NCBI GenBank assembly: GCA_015179025.1
Contig: WHUX01000039.1
Location: 310,001 to 374,000, forward strand
Direction: 5' to 3'
Length of the DNA stretch: 64,000 nucleotides
From: Terfezia claveryi
Taxonomy: Eukaryota; Ascomycota; Pezizomycetes; Pezizales; Pezizaceae
How positions within the stretch are numbered: the stretch's first letter is position 1; the number at the start of each line of letters is the position of its first letter. Both the position numbers and the translations under genes were made by a program. The notes below the pieces were generated by a model. The model was given only the letters and a program-made list of their open reading frames with translations, was not told where the DNA came from and did not search any database. This document shows, one piece after another, positions 12,171 through 22,376 of this stretch.

Positions 12171-12261
12171 TTAGCACTCTTTTCACCTGCTTTTTCCTAC
12201 TGGGTTTTGAGGTTTTTAACGAGACTAATCATGTTCGTCTTGCTATTCAGCAGTATCTGCT

Positions 12262-12270
12262 GAGGAGGGG
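12262..12270 (+). other. Copia polypurine tract
   Basis: GAGGAGGGG lies directly before the 3' LTR, the expected primer for plus-strand DNA synthesis. Confidence 0.75.
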
Positions 12271-12802
12271 TGTTGAAAAGCACGTGAGTTCACATATGTC
12301 GGCCACTCATGTCATTGCGGCTACTCAGGTCATACAATGACATTCATTAACATATGTCATGTCTGCCACTCATGTCATTGCGGCTACTCAGGTCATACAA
12401 TGACATTCATTAACATATGTCATGTCTGCCACTCATGTCATTGCGGCTACTCAGGTCATACAATGACATTCATTAACATATGTCATGTCTGCCACCGATG
12501 TCATGTCGGCCACTCATGTTATTGCGACACTCACTCACGTATCTCCAGCATTTCCTGCTTTCCAGCAATACTTAGTCTTTAGCATTATCCCTTAAGTGTA
12601 TATAGAGCTGGCCTTACTGCCTCTTCTTTAGAGGTGAAGGGATAAGCAACTCATACGTTCTCATACAACTCATACGTTCTCATACAACTCATACGTTCTC
12701 ATACAACTCATACGTTCTCATACTGGTGAAGTGACTCTTCGTTGATCATTAGCTATCTTATCCGCTCGCTAGTGTTGCTACTCCTACAAGGTCATTCCAA
12801 CA
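12271..12802 (+). repeat. Copia 3' LTR
   Basis: 532 bp, begins TGTTGAAAAGCACGTGAG and ends CCAACA, followed by target duplication GTAAC. It retains C or G at ten of the eleven sites where the pair differs, so it looks less mutated than the 5' LTR. Confidence 0.93.
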
Positions 12803-12807
12803 GTAAC

Positions 12808-13213
12808 CAGTCTGTTTTCTATGGGGGGTAGTCTACTTGGCATGTGGGTAGTTGCGAGGTCACGAACGCTACAAAGGGTACGAGGCTAGATCACCGGGAA
12901 CGCATCATCATTGGGCAGGGATGCGGATCACTAAAACGACAATTGTGCAGTTTTGTTCCAATGTGCAATCGAATGACCCCCAGACTGAGGGTCTGATGGA
13001 GTAAACGTTTGTATTGCCGCTGGAAATTGTGAGACTTATATGAATTGCCACTGACTTTATGGAATATGTTTGAGATACAGCGCGTACCACTCTCTCAACT
13101 AGAGTACAACACTGTACCACACTCTCTGCTGGGCGTGACTCTATGCAAATACCCCTTCGCTCCCGATCTGGGGCATAAGAAGTAAGCATCACGTATATCC
13201 GGATCTCTAGCTC
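12808..13213. other. Spacer to the right of the copia element
   Basis: No supported gene. The first ~85 bp is the right flank of the original insertion site. GTACGAGGCTAG near 12878-12889 is an inverted copy of a string near 850-861, so the flanks of the two retroelements may belong to one small older inverted repeat. Confidence 0.35.
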
Positions 13214-14328
13214 TTGCTAATATGCCAGCAACCTCTATAGGACAGCGACCTCAATATACCACCGACCTCTATAGGACAGCGACCTCCATTTGCCAGCGAC
13301 CTCTATAGGACAGCGACCTCTATAGGACAGCGACCTCAATATGCCAGCGACCTCAATATGCTAGCGACCTCGATATGCCAGTGACCTCAATATCCTAGCG
13401 ACCTCATTATGCCAGCAACCTCATTATGCCAGCAACCTCAATATGCCAGCGACCTCAATATGCCAGCGACCTCTATAGGACAGCGACCTCAATATGCCAG
13501 CGACCTCAATATGCCAGCGACCTCTATAGGACAGCGACCTCCATATGCCAGCGACCTCTATAGGACAGCGACCTCTATAGGACAGCGACCTCAATATGCC
13601 AGCGACCTCAATATGCTAGCGACCTCGATATGCCAGTGACCTCAATATCCTAGCGACCTCATTATGCCAGCAACCTCATTATGCCAGCAACCTCAATATG
13701 CCAGCGACCTCAATATGCCAGCGAGCTCATTATACCAGCAACCTCAATATGCCAGCAACCTCAATATGTCAGCGACCTCAATATGCTAGCGACCTCGATA
13801 TGCCAGCAGCCTCTGTATGCCAGCAACCCCCATATGCCAGCGACCTCAATATGCCAGCGACCTCAATATGCTAGCGACCTCGATATCCCAGTGACCTCAA
13901 TATGCTAGCGACCTCATTATGCCAGCAACCTCATTATGCCAGCAACCTCAATATGCCAGCGACCTCAATATGCCAGCAACCTCAATATGCCAGCAACCTC
14001 AATATGCCAGCGACCTCTATAGGACGGCGACCTCAATATGCCAGCAACCTCAATATGCCAGCAACCTCAATATGCCAGCGACCTCTATAGGACGGCGACC
14101 TCAATATGCCAGCAACCTCAATATGCCAGCAACCTCAATATGCCAGCGACCTCTATAGGACGGCGACCTCGATATGCCAGCAGCCTCTGTATGCCAGCAA
14201 CCCCCATATGCCAGCGACCTCAATATGCCAGCGACCTCAATATGCTAGCGACCTCGATATCCCAGTGACCTCAATATGCTAGCGACCTCATTATGCCAGC
14301 AACCTCAATATGCCAGCGACCTCTATAC
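13214..14328. repeat. 17-bp minisatellite, about 65 units
   Basis: A tandem array of a 17-bp unit with two main versions: CAGCGACCTCAATATGC and CAGCGACCTCTATAGGA. Variants change one or two bases (CAGCAACC, CTAGCGACC, CAGTGACC). Blocks of several units recur in the same order, for example about 13300-13470 and 13550-13730, showing higher-order duplication. Because 17 is not a multiple of 3, three units make 51 bp and all three plus frames read the same 17-residue repeat (PATSICQRPQYASDLNM), which explains the overlapping open frames. No evidence of coding. Confidence 0.95.
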
Positions 14329-14365
14329 GTTAATCAAAATCAATATATATTTGATTTTGATAACG
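14328..14365. repeat. Perfect-arm hairpin closing the minisatellite
   Basis: CGTTAATCAAAATCAA is followed after a short AT spacer by TTGATTTTGATAACG, its reverse complement with one bulged base. It begins within a few bases of where the 17-bp array ends. It may be a structural element, a small transposon end or the point where the array was seeded; the sequence alone does not decide. Confidence 0.7.
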
Positions 14366-14933
14366 TGGGGAGTTAAGACTATATCCATATTTAATGTATG
14401 AAATGCAAAGTATTCATGCATGCATATTCTTGTTGGCAATCCATGCATATGCAACTTTCAGATAAGAAAGGAATTGCGGGAAACACAACGCTAAGGGCTT
14501 GGCACTCTCAGCCATTGGGAATTAGGAAGGTCTTGGCGCAGAATTCTTTCCCCCGGCAAGACATTTGCGTGGATGATATCTCCCCCTTGATCGTTACTGT
14601 ACCAGCCTATCCAGGAAAGGACTCAACAAAGTAGTCGAACTTGTCATTACCACGCTAGAAGAGGCAGCAATACAGGACGACCTTAGGTGGGATCCCGACA
14701 AGCAAAACTGGATAGAATTTAACAGCAGGGACCGGTACAAGCATTAGTCTGGTTGGCACTACAAGCATGCTTACTCTAGGCATACGAATTAGGAACAATC
14801 TCTCCTTCGCTAAGCATTACAAGGTCCACGGATAAGGCAGCGAGCCTCCTGCGGGTTCAAACTAGGCTAGGGAACTCCAACGGCGGAATGAGCATAGCAT
14901 AGATAGAACTAATTTCCTTATCACTTACGGCTC
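14366..14933. other. Spacer without a supported gene
   Basis: One weak open frame (14398-14634, 78 codons) has no recognisable feature and is probably chance. The remainder shows no repeat or motif that I can interpret. Confidence 0.4.
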
Positions 14934-15181
14934 GTTTATTTTTAATATATATAAAACTCGTTACTCCTAACTTATGGCTCATTGTTACATTGCATAGAAA
15001 GACGATGTTGTTGCCTGCTCCACGCGGGCGTCACATGTCGGAGAGCTTAGATTCGACTTTAGTCGGAGGGCTTAAATTTGACTTTAGCGCGTCCCGGGGA
15101 GCCATAAGCTTCCCGAGAAGCGAGATCATCGTATGAATACACATACATCATAAGCTATAGGCTCTGTCCACCTGGCTCGGT

Positions 15182-18075
15182 TCATAGGCCTTGTCTACGG
15201 CCTCGTAGGTTCCAGAACTTGGTGTCATATTGACACGTTGCGGTCGTTATAGCTGAGCTCGGTGGTTCAACTGCGGTCAGGTTGAAAGACCTCGAGTACG
15301 CCGAGAGTGCCTGGCTCCCCCATTCACACCTTCTCATACCGAACCCGCCTTGGTCCTGGCATTTTTGCGGATCGGCGCGTGTTCCTACATGTGTAGCTGT
15401 GGGTACTGTCCTTCTGAGCTCTCCTAGGAATGATTCGAAGGAGGCCCTCTGGTCTGCCTTATAATTGTCTTCCATGCCGATATGGCTCCTGACCCACGAG
15501 ATCCTCTCATCCTTGGGGCCGGCGTATTCAGCGAGCAAATTCTTAATGTTCACCTCAATCCCGGACCTCGGGGGTAAGCCTTTGCTCCAATTGTGGACTG
15601 CCTGGTTTGCGGCCCACGAGTCTGACAGCAATGCGATCATAGCAGAGTGTTCGTGTTGAGAGCAAGGTGCATCGCCTGGAGTTCCCCATCCTCCACTGTC
15701 GCCATATTGCCGATGGAGCTACCATAGGTAGCAGCCGGACCGCCTTTGTAGTCCGTGCTGTGCACCCCGCTGGCCACCCCGCTCTCCCTTCCTGTGTCGT
15801 CAGTGTATTGGACTCTTCACCCCTCAACTAGTATTGACCCTATCTCCGCCGCCAATAGCCCATATATTTCGACCGCTCAGAGCTCGGGTCTATGAGCCCC
15901 GAGAGGATCAAAGGGAAAATCCTTGTGTCATCCCGATTGCCGAAGGAAAGTTCCTGTGGGTCCAAAGAGGTCTTGTAGAATGCTTCCGAAATAGGACCGT
16001 CTCGCTGGCAATGGGGGGAGGTGCCATCGTACGATGGTGAGTATCCTCGGGCTGGGGCCTGTGCCAGGTGGGCATTAATCTGTAAGTCACCTGTCCGGAG
16101 AGCTCGTGTCGCCCACGATATCGGGATGTCGTCTAGTTTGTCTTGTAGGGGCTCGACACTGGCAATTCAGCCGAGCTTTCGTGCATGCTGCCGCCGTAAA
16201 CTCCTGAAATGGCCTGGTATTCCAGCCTTTGCATCGTCCCCAGGTCCGGGGCCACACCAGGTCCCCAGGGGAAAATCATTCGGATGGCTCCGGTGTAGGG
16301 TGCTCTGAGGGCTTTTGGGCTCATCCCACCGTTGGAATTCCCTACCTTGGTTAAGACCCGCAGAAGGCTGGCTGCCTCATCGTCGAGTGCTTGATGTGTT
16401 CGTCAAAGGACAGGTTGCTCTTGACTTGAATACCTAACGTGGTGTATTCTCGAACTAGGACCTTGCTGTGGAAGTCTATTCTTCTCTACTTTTTGGGATC
16501 CCATTTGAGCTCATCCACAGAGTGCTGTTTACCAGGTCCACGACTTGGTTGTTTTTTTTTGGAGAAAAGTTCATTTCTACCAAAGGGTTGATTTTTTTGT
16601 TTTTTTTATATACTCGTTACTCCTATGCGGCCCTGTTAGGACGGCCATGAGGACCAAAGGGTTGATGTCGTCCACTAAGGAGAGGATTCGGATGGACGGA
16701 GGATTCCGGCTGGGGGAGGATCGGGAGGGGGATCAGTATATGGATGAAGTGTTTGGGGACTACGGTAGGTTCTGTTCGATAGAAGGAGGAGGTAGAGGAG
16801 GAAGCCCTTCTTAATATAGCCGCTATATAGGTCAGCCAGACCAGCGAAGATAGTGGGCTGCCTTTCGGGGTCCCTTCGCCCATGCTTCCAGCACCCCGAT
16901 TAATACCATCCCAGCTATTTGAAGATCTTTGGGCCTAAGTAAACGGTCGACGAAGTCTACTATTCGTCCTGCCACCCTCCATCCTTCAGAATGTTGATAA
17001 CCCGTCCCCGCCTGACGTTGTTGAGAGCTGAGACGATGTCTTTTCCTAGTATTGTGGCTTTCTTAATCCCCTTGATACCCCTCCCTGCCTCTGACACAGT
17101 GATTATAATGCCATCTGCATTGCGGGATCTGTATTGCAGGTTGTGGAAAGGTCGGACCCCATTTTGAAGTTCTTCTGCAATGGGCTTCTCCGCAAACTTT
17201 CCAATAGTACTTGCTAAGACGATAGGTCTACACCCCTTGATTAGAGTAGTCCTTACTGGCTTTGGGATGCGTACCATAGAGACCTCGCGGCATGTGGAAG
17301 GTGAGGGGGTATCCGGTCATGGCAATGTCGTTCAAGTTTGCTCTGCCTAGGTCGCAGTCCTTGATGAGCTTAGTAGGTGATAGCTTATTTACCCCATCAG
17401 GACCGGGGCGTTAGACGTTTTGCTAAGGGCTCTCCGGACTTTCCCAATATGCATGTCGCTGTCGTCAGCCCCTCGATATGCTAGCGGGTATTCCACTATG
17501 ATTGGTGCTGGTAGGTGTTGGAGGTTCGTAACCAGGTGGTCTTCCGAAAGTCTTGACCTTGTCCTATCAAAGGTGAGGAGGGTCCTATCATCCGCACCTG
17601 TAACGTCAGCCATCGTTAGGGTGCACCTGAAAGGAACCTTCGCTATGTGGACAATATTACACGGGTGAGGCTGGCCCTGTTCCATTAAGGAATTTCCCCT
17701 GGGGAGGGGCTAGTGCAAGCCACACTAGAATTTCCCCCAGCAAGCTCTCTTCGCCCTCCTAATCATCCTTTTGATGATTCCCAACTCCTCCTACGAATCC
17801 CTACCTTCTGCTTCTTTGCCATACCGTCTCGTTACCTCCAGTAGTTCCTGGATGTCCTGGTGCCACCATTTCTTGCTGCGGGAGGATGTAGTCTTGGTGA
17901 TCATGCGTTCTTTCAGGATCCTTAGGAGGAGGTGATAGGGATGTCAGGCCGAAAGGGACCTCTCTGTCTACGGAGGATGCCCACCAGTCGCAATCGAGGG
18001 ACCGATACGTCCGGCTCTGTGGATGCTGGTATTAATGAAGCCGGCTAAGACGGCGTGATTGGAGCCTAGTATCCA
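15182..18075 (-). pseudogene. LINE ORF2 remnant (RT and RNase H)
   Basis: RT signs: GADGVNKLSP-like text near 17400, the block CRPIVLASTIGKFAEKPIAE at about 17245-17185, TPKGSPLSSLVWLTY at about 16875-16830 and the catalytic box LVDDINPLV at about 16680-16655. RNase H signs: ALLSDSWAANQAVHNW (about 15635-15590) and ISWVRSHIGMEDNYKAD (about 15515-15465), where D and H are catalytic-type residues. The coding text moves between all three frames, and a 60-bp insertion sits just after the DD box. The family reverse-transcribes its RNA at a nicked target. Confidence 0.82.
16593..16652 (-). mobile_element. 60-bp truncated LINE tail with 14-bp target duplication
   Basis: The 14-mer ACCAAAGGGTTGAT occurs at 16579-16592 and again at 16653-16666. 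Between the copies lie T-rich DNA, then ATATACTCGTTACTCCTA, then GC-rich sequence. On the minus strand this is a short 3' end finishing in an A-rich tail. The string CTCGTTACTCCTA also stands at the tail of the host LINE (about 14957-14969), so the insertion is best read as a severely 5'-truncated copy of the same or a related family. Removing it restores the RT text downstream of VDD. Confidence 0.75.
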
Positions 18076-18204
18076 AGCCTAGCCTGGTTGCACGATACAA
18101 GACAGGTGCATAGGGTGGTCCTGCTGTGTTACCGTCTCAATAAGAAGACTGTATTATTTACAAACGGGCGGTCGGAGGGGCCTTAAATTTACTGTCTTAT
18201 ATAC

Positions 18205-19373
18205 CTGCACGGGCTACCGGATCATCACGGGCAATCGGATCAAATGGCAATTTGGTGATTTGTGTGCAATTTCCAACCAAATAGGCTCAAACTTTGGGAT
18301 TATTTTGTATATATATAGTAGTTTCTTGGACAATTCACCCAAGGGCGCATGCATATTATTACTTAAAATATATGGGAAAAATACATGATTGCATAGAATA
18401 GGGTTGGCCGTAGGATCTGTGAATAGAAAGGGGATACGGAGTATTTGAATGGCAGGATTATTGCTTCTACTTTATAGTTGAGGCCTACATAAGCTAGGGA
18501 TGACCAATCTCTACGAAACTTCTCTCATCCGAGGGGTCAGTTGAGGAGGGACGCCGGCAGGCAATTTCTTGGAGTATCTCAACCAAACCAGGCCGAAGTC
18601 AAGGACCTAATAGCTCACAAGAATCTACACAGAAAGCAGAATGTTTCGGGTAACTGAAGCCATCAGTTAACCTTTTCTCGGTTGATATATCCCAAGATTT
18701 GTTATTTCTGCCTAATATGGCTACTATGCCAAGCCGCGTCAATTTAGGCTAAATAAGGCTTGTTATAAGTTCAAGGGATTGCCCTCCTTGTGATGATTCT
18801 TTTGAGCTATCGAACACTTGACACCACCTTCTTTTGGTACACCTAGCTCAACTCTTACCTCAATTCAGAATGGGCCCCCACCGAATGGCCTGACTCAGAT
18901 CTGGTCAGATACTATGACTGGAGTATCTAAATGGCCTTCCTACCTATATATATCCTTTGGACCTATCGGACGCTTGACTTCGGACTGCTTTGGTTAAGAT
19001 ACTCCAAGAAATTGCTCACCGGCGTCCCTTCCTCAACTGATCTGGGGGATGAGAAAAGTTTCGTAGAGATTGGTCATCACTAGCTTATGTAGGCCTCAAC
19101 TATAAAGTGGAAGCAATAATTCCTGCCATTCAAATACCCTGTATCCTCTTTCTATTCACAGATCCTCCGACCAACCCTATTCTATGCAATCATGTATTTT
19201 TCCCATATATTTTAAGCAGTAATATGCATGCGTCCTTGGGTGATTTGTTCAAGAAACTACTATATATATACAAAATAATCCCAAAGTTTGAGCCTATTTG
19301 GTTGGAAATTGCACACAAACCACCAAATCGCCATTTGATCCGGTTGCCCGTGATGATCCGGTAGCCCGTGCAG
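18205..19373. mobile_element. Foldback/MITE-like element with ~400-bp inverted arms
   Basis: Bases 18205-18603 are the reverse complement of 18973-19373 with scattered mismatches. The outer ends read CTGCACGGGCTACCGGATCA on each strand. The 370-bp centre (18604-18972) has no coding potential. Long arms without transposase suggest a non-autonomous DNA element or foldback transposon. A clear target duplication was not found. One short open frame in the right arm (19107-19364) is not believed to be a gene. Confidence 0.85.
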
Positions 19374-20070
19374 TATGGTACGATACTAGCTTAAACACGA
19401 GATACTGTCTTATAAAAGAATTTCAGAGGTAAAATAAAAATTCCGGAACGATGCCGACAGTGGCATAATTTGGATTTAGTTACACGATCTCCTCCCCAAG
19501 GTAGGTTGTGCCTTTCGCTCCATCTGACCAGTGGTGCTCCCTGTAGGACAGGGTGGCGTCCCCAATATATTTTATATCTAAACAAGATCAATATGTGACG
19601 GTTCAGCAAGGGATATACCTTTCCTACAGGATCAGCAAAACAAGAGTAGGCATTCAAGATCATTTCTCATTCAAGTGGGCCGTGGGCGCTTCCATGTTTT
19701 GCAACCAGGGAACAGCCCCAGTGCCGTTGCCAGCAGCCATAGGCTCAATCGTGAGTACAAAGCTGCGGGCTGACTGCATGGAATGGACGCGCGCTGAGAG
19801 TCTTATTTGACAAGACACACTGGGTGGCATGGGACATTCGTCTCGGGGATTTCTGTATTAGGATCCCCATTTCGCAAGTCTCATACAATCTCTCTCTTCA
19901 CCGCCTACCTTTGCCGTGAACTACGTTATTCACCTTAGCTTTCTTCATAGTAGCGCTCCTTGGAACAGCCCATTACCCCTTGACGCACAGCCCCGCAAAG
20001 TTATCAGCATCCCACAACCTACTACGCACGTCAGTTCTGTTTTCACATTACCAACGAACCCCAAGTCAGG
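19374..20070. promoter_or_regulatory. Upstream region of Cys-rich gene A (duplicated)
   Basis: Bases about 19620-19975 recur with roughly 85% identity at about 21805-22140, upstream of gene B. Shared strings include GAACTACGTTATTCACCTT, GGATCCCCATTTC and GGAATGGACGCGCGCT. Conservation between paralogs and position just upstream of the ATG suggest that it contains the promoter and 5' UTR. The part 19374-19619 has no recognised content. Confidence 0.5.
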
Positions 20071-20808
20071 ATGCCGACATCAAATCGTTTCATTGCCAGT
20101 CCCACACCTCGCAGTGTGGAGCTCTTGATCCGGGTATTGTCAGCATTCCCGACACTCCAACTGATCCTCTCTTTCAACCACCGCTCGGATATTATCCACC
20201 TCGCCCGAACCTGCCGAACCCTGGCTTCCATGCTTACGGAGTCAATTTCCCCACTACGCAGACCGTTCCCCCGGTGTACGGTGGACCTCGCATCCTGCCA
20301 GGATTGTCAAGCAATTGTGTGCACCGACTGCCAGAAGGTGGTCCAGGAGCTCGAGCAACCATCTTCCATGTTCCATGGCTTTCAGATGCCTCAGGCTCTA
20401 GTTATAACGCCAGAAACAAACGAAGTCAGATTGGAGGTACTAAGCAGCCTAAGAACAGCGATGAGACATCGGGGATGGCCAATGGCCTTTGTACCAGTGA
20501 TGCAGTGTGTGGAACGCAAATTTTTGTGTGCATCGTGTTTCAAACAACAACATAGGGCCCCCAACAGGCTGCCGCAGATATTTCATTCGGCGATACTAGA
20601 GTGGAGCGACCTTCCAAATACCCACACGACATGTGCCTGTACGGACGGCAATCGGGCGCAGTGTGAAGGAGATAAACACTTGGTGGCAATTGAAGATGTC
20701 CTCGTGGAGAGTCAATTCATGGCTTTGGTGACTTTACCACCACAATTAAGGTCAAGGATAGGATCGGATGTCGTGATAGCCTGCCCACTGTACATCCTAG
20801 GTCCTTGA
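20071..20808 (+). CDS. F-box-like, cysteine-rich protein, paralog A
   Basis: 245 residues, intronless. The N-terminal part (about residues 11-60: PRSVELLIRVLSAFPTLQLI, then DIIHLARTCRTLASML) has the look of an F-box-like helix bundle, which would point to a substrate adaptor for SCF ubiquitin ligases, but this is inference. Cysteines follow in three clusters: C76-x2-C-x4-C-x2-C87, C153-x2-C156 and C188-x-C-x7-C198, probably one or two zinc sites. No signal peptide or membrane segment. The ATG is supported by alignment with paralogs B and C, all starting 10-11 residues before PTPRS. It is the first copy of a tandem duplication. Confidence 0.75.
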   Translation: MPTSNRFIASPTPRSVELLIRVLSAFPTLQLILSFNHRSDIIHLARTCRTLASMLTESISPLRRPFPRCTVDLASCQDCQAIVCTDCQKVVQELEQPSSMFHGFQMPQALVITPETNEVRLEVLSSLRTAMRHRGWPMAFVPVMQCVERKFLCASCFKQQHRAPNRLPQIFHSAILEWSDLPNTHTTCACTDGNRAQCEGDKHLVAIEDVLVESQFMALVTLPPQLRSRIGSDVVIACPLYILGP

Positions 20809-21800
20809 TCCCCAATTGACTATATCCCCAGGTAGCAGGTCATCTGAGAATTCATTGCCAGCCATGGGTCTTCCCTTGCCAGCATCAGTACGGACTCCTT
20901 TGCTAGTTCGTTTACTCTTCCTTCCCACCAGGTCCTAGGTCCTCCCTTTATTACCTCTTGGGTTACTCTGGTTTTTGCTTTTTCACGAGTTTCTTTACTA
21001 CTTTGTTATCATACGTTCCTTTCACCAGTTCCTTCATGAGTTCTTGGGTTCTTCGAGTTATGTTTTCCCACAAGTTCCTTTGCTTTTCACGAATTCATTT
21101 ACGAGCACTTGGGATTTTTTCGGGCTTTCCATTTCTTCGGGCCCGAGGCTCAGTCAGGCAGGCCCACCACTGGGGTAATCGGACACAGTCCGTTGATGAT
21201 AGCATGGGGCCTCGACCCCACTTTATGTTATTAGCGCCGGACCTGGCAGATTACCCTGCCTTGACCTTAGAGCTAACGAACATGAATTTCACTCATAATA
21301 GAATATTACCATTCTCATCAATTGCTGCTACAATATAAATCAAATTTAATACAACTGCATTGTCAAGTTCGGCATTTCCAGTTGCATCACCTTGCAGAGA
21401 TTCAATGCGAGTCTAGGTGAACAATTAAATAGAGAATGCGGAAGACATACTTGAGGATATTATTCACAGCAGTACCTACGTCCCGCAGATTTATGAAAAT
21501 GTGATATATTATCGCGCAAATGTCAGGCTATACACACATCGAAGTAAAAAAGTTAATTTTGTTTAATGTTCGAATTGTTTGGGTTGCATCTAATGAGTCT
21601 GGAATGCGTAGTATCTCACGAGTAGGAAGGATATTGCTGATTTAACCAGCCATACTCAATAAACCCTGTCGATCTGGATTGGGTTTTTTCGAACGACGAC
21701 AAGACAATATAGGCGTCGAGTCATCAGTACGAGTACGATATTTGGCCACTCACGAATGGGGCGCGGGCAGACAAGGAACAAGCCTGTTTGGTTATAAGTT
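20809..21800. other. Spacer between tandem genes A and B
   Basis: A pyrimidine-rich stretch (about 20930-21120, with repeated TTCCTT, GAGTTC and TTTACT-like words) follows gene A and may be its 3' UTR or a low-complexity relic. Open frames in it lack any family signature. No repeat or promoter could be identified with confidence in the remainder. Confidence 0.4.
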
Positions 21801-21804
21801 TCCT

Positions 21805-22376
21805 ATAAGGCAAGAGTTGGTAGGCGTTCTAGATCAACTTCTCATTTAAGTGGGCCTTGGTCCCTTCCATGTTTTGCAAACCGGAGAACAGCACCAGTGT
21901 CATTGCCAGCAGTTATAGGCTCGATCGTGAGTAGTAAAGCTATAGGCTGACTGTATGGAATGGACGCGCGCTTAGGGTAATGTTGGATAAGGCACACGGG
22001 GTGGCATGGGAACATTCGTCTCGGAGATTCCTATTTAAGGATCCCCATTTCCACCAGTTTCATACTCTCTCTCTTCACAGTGTACCTTTCTCGTGAACTA
22101 CGTTATTCACCTTTGCTTTGTTCATAGTAACGCTCCCTGTAGCCCCTTGACCCTATCTGCGAAGGGTAGTGCACTGTGCAACTAGACTACCTTGACTCAC
22201 AGCCCCCCTACAACTACAGCCCTAGTCTGATTGGCACAACACCCTCCACAGCTACAGCCCAGGCGGATAAATTTGCAATAACGTCGATCCAGCTATAAAT
22301 ATAAACTTATCATTATATCACAACCTACTACCCACGTCACTCCTTTTCTTCACCTACCAACGCACCTCAAGTCAGG
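21805..22376. promoter_or_regulatory. Upstream region of Cys-rich gene B
   Basis: Second copy of the block seen upstream of gene A. It carries a TATTTAAGG string at about 22032 and an extra ~170 bp (about 22150-22320) absent from copy A, containing two CAGCTACAGCCC-like words and a TATAAATATAAAC stretch. Promoter function is inferred from position and conservation. Confidence 0.45.

Larger units (their letters stand above)
7184..12802 (+). mobile_element. Ty1/copia LTR retrotransposon with RIP-type nonsense mutations
   Basis: Complete copia element: LTRs of exactly 532 bp each (7184-7715 and 12271-12802), target duplications GTAAC at 7179-7183 and 12803-12807, a primer site, one long polyprotein frame and a polypurine tract. 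The order protease, integrase, RT, RNase H defines copia. Six in-frame stops make it dead, but there is no frameshift. The left target duplication overlaps that of gypsy-1 by two bases. Confidence 0.95.
14934..18075 (-). mobile_element. Decayed non-LTR retrotransposon (LINE, RNase H bearing)
   Basis: Read on the minus strand, parts in order are the C-terminal end of an endonuclease-like region (about 18075-17980), a linker rich in charged residues with SRSKKWW (about 17910-17700), reverse transcriptase (about 17700-16400), RNase H (about 15830-15430) and an A-rich 3' tail near 14956-14934. The combination of endonuclease, RT and RNase H resembles the I/Tad groups of LINEs. The 5' end is missing, and multiple frameshifts and stops make it non-functional. 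Confidence 0.8.

Noticed and set aside
13409..14268. Repeat protein of 17-residue units
   Set aside because: Produced in any plus frame by the 17-bp minisatellite; no promoter, start conservation or non-repeat part.
13214..14328. CRISPR-like array
   Set aside because: Units are directly abutting with no unique spacers, and the organism appears eukaryotic.
541..19395. Shared 15-mer CGATACTAGCTTAAA near 544 and 19381
   Set aside because: A match of this length is expected by chance in 64 kb of compared sequence.
20958..21338. 126-codon frame between genes A and B, Phe-rich and hydrophobic at the start
   Set aside because: Lies in low-complexity pyrimidine-rich DNA, overlapped by another frame, no similarity to any family seen.
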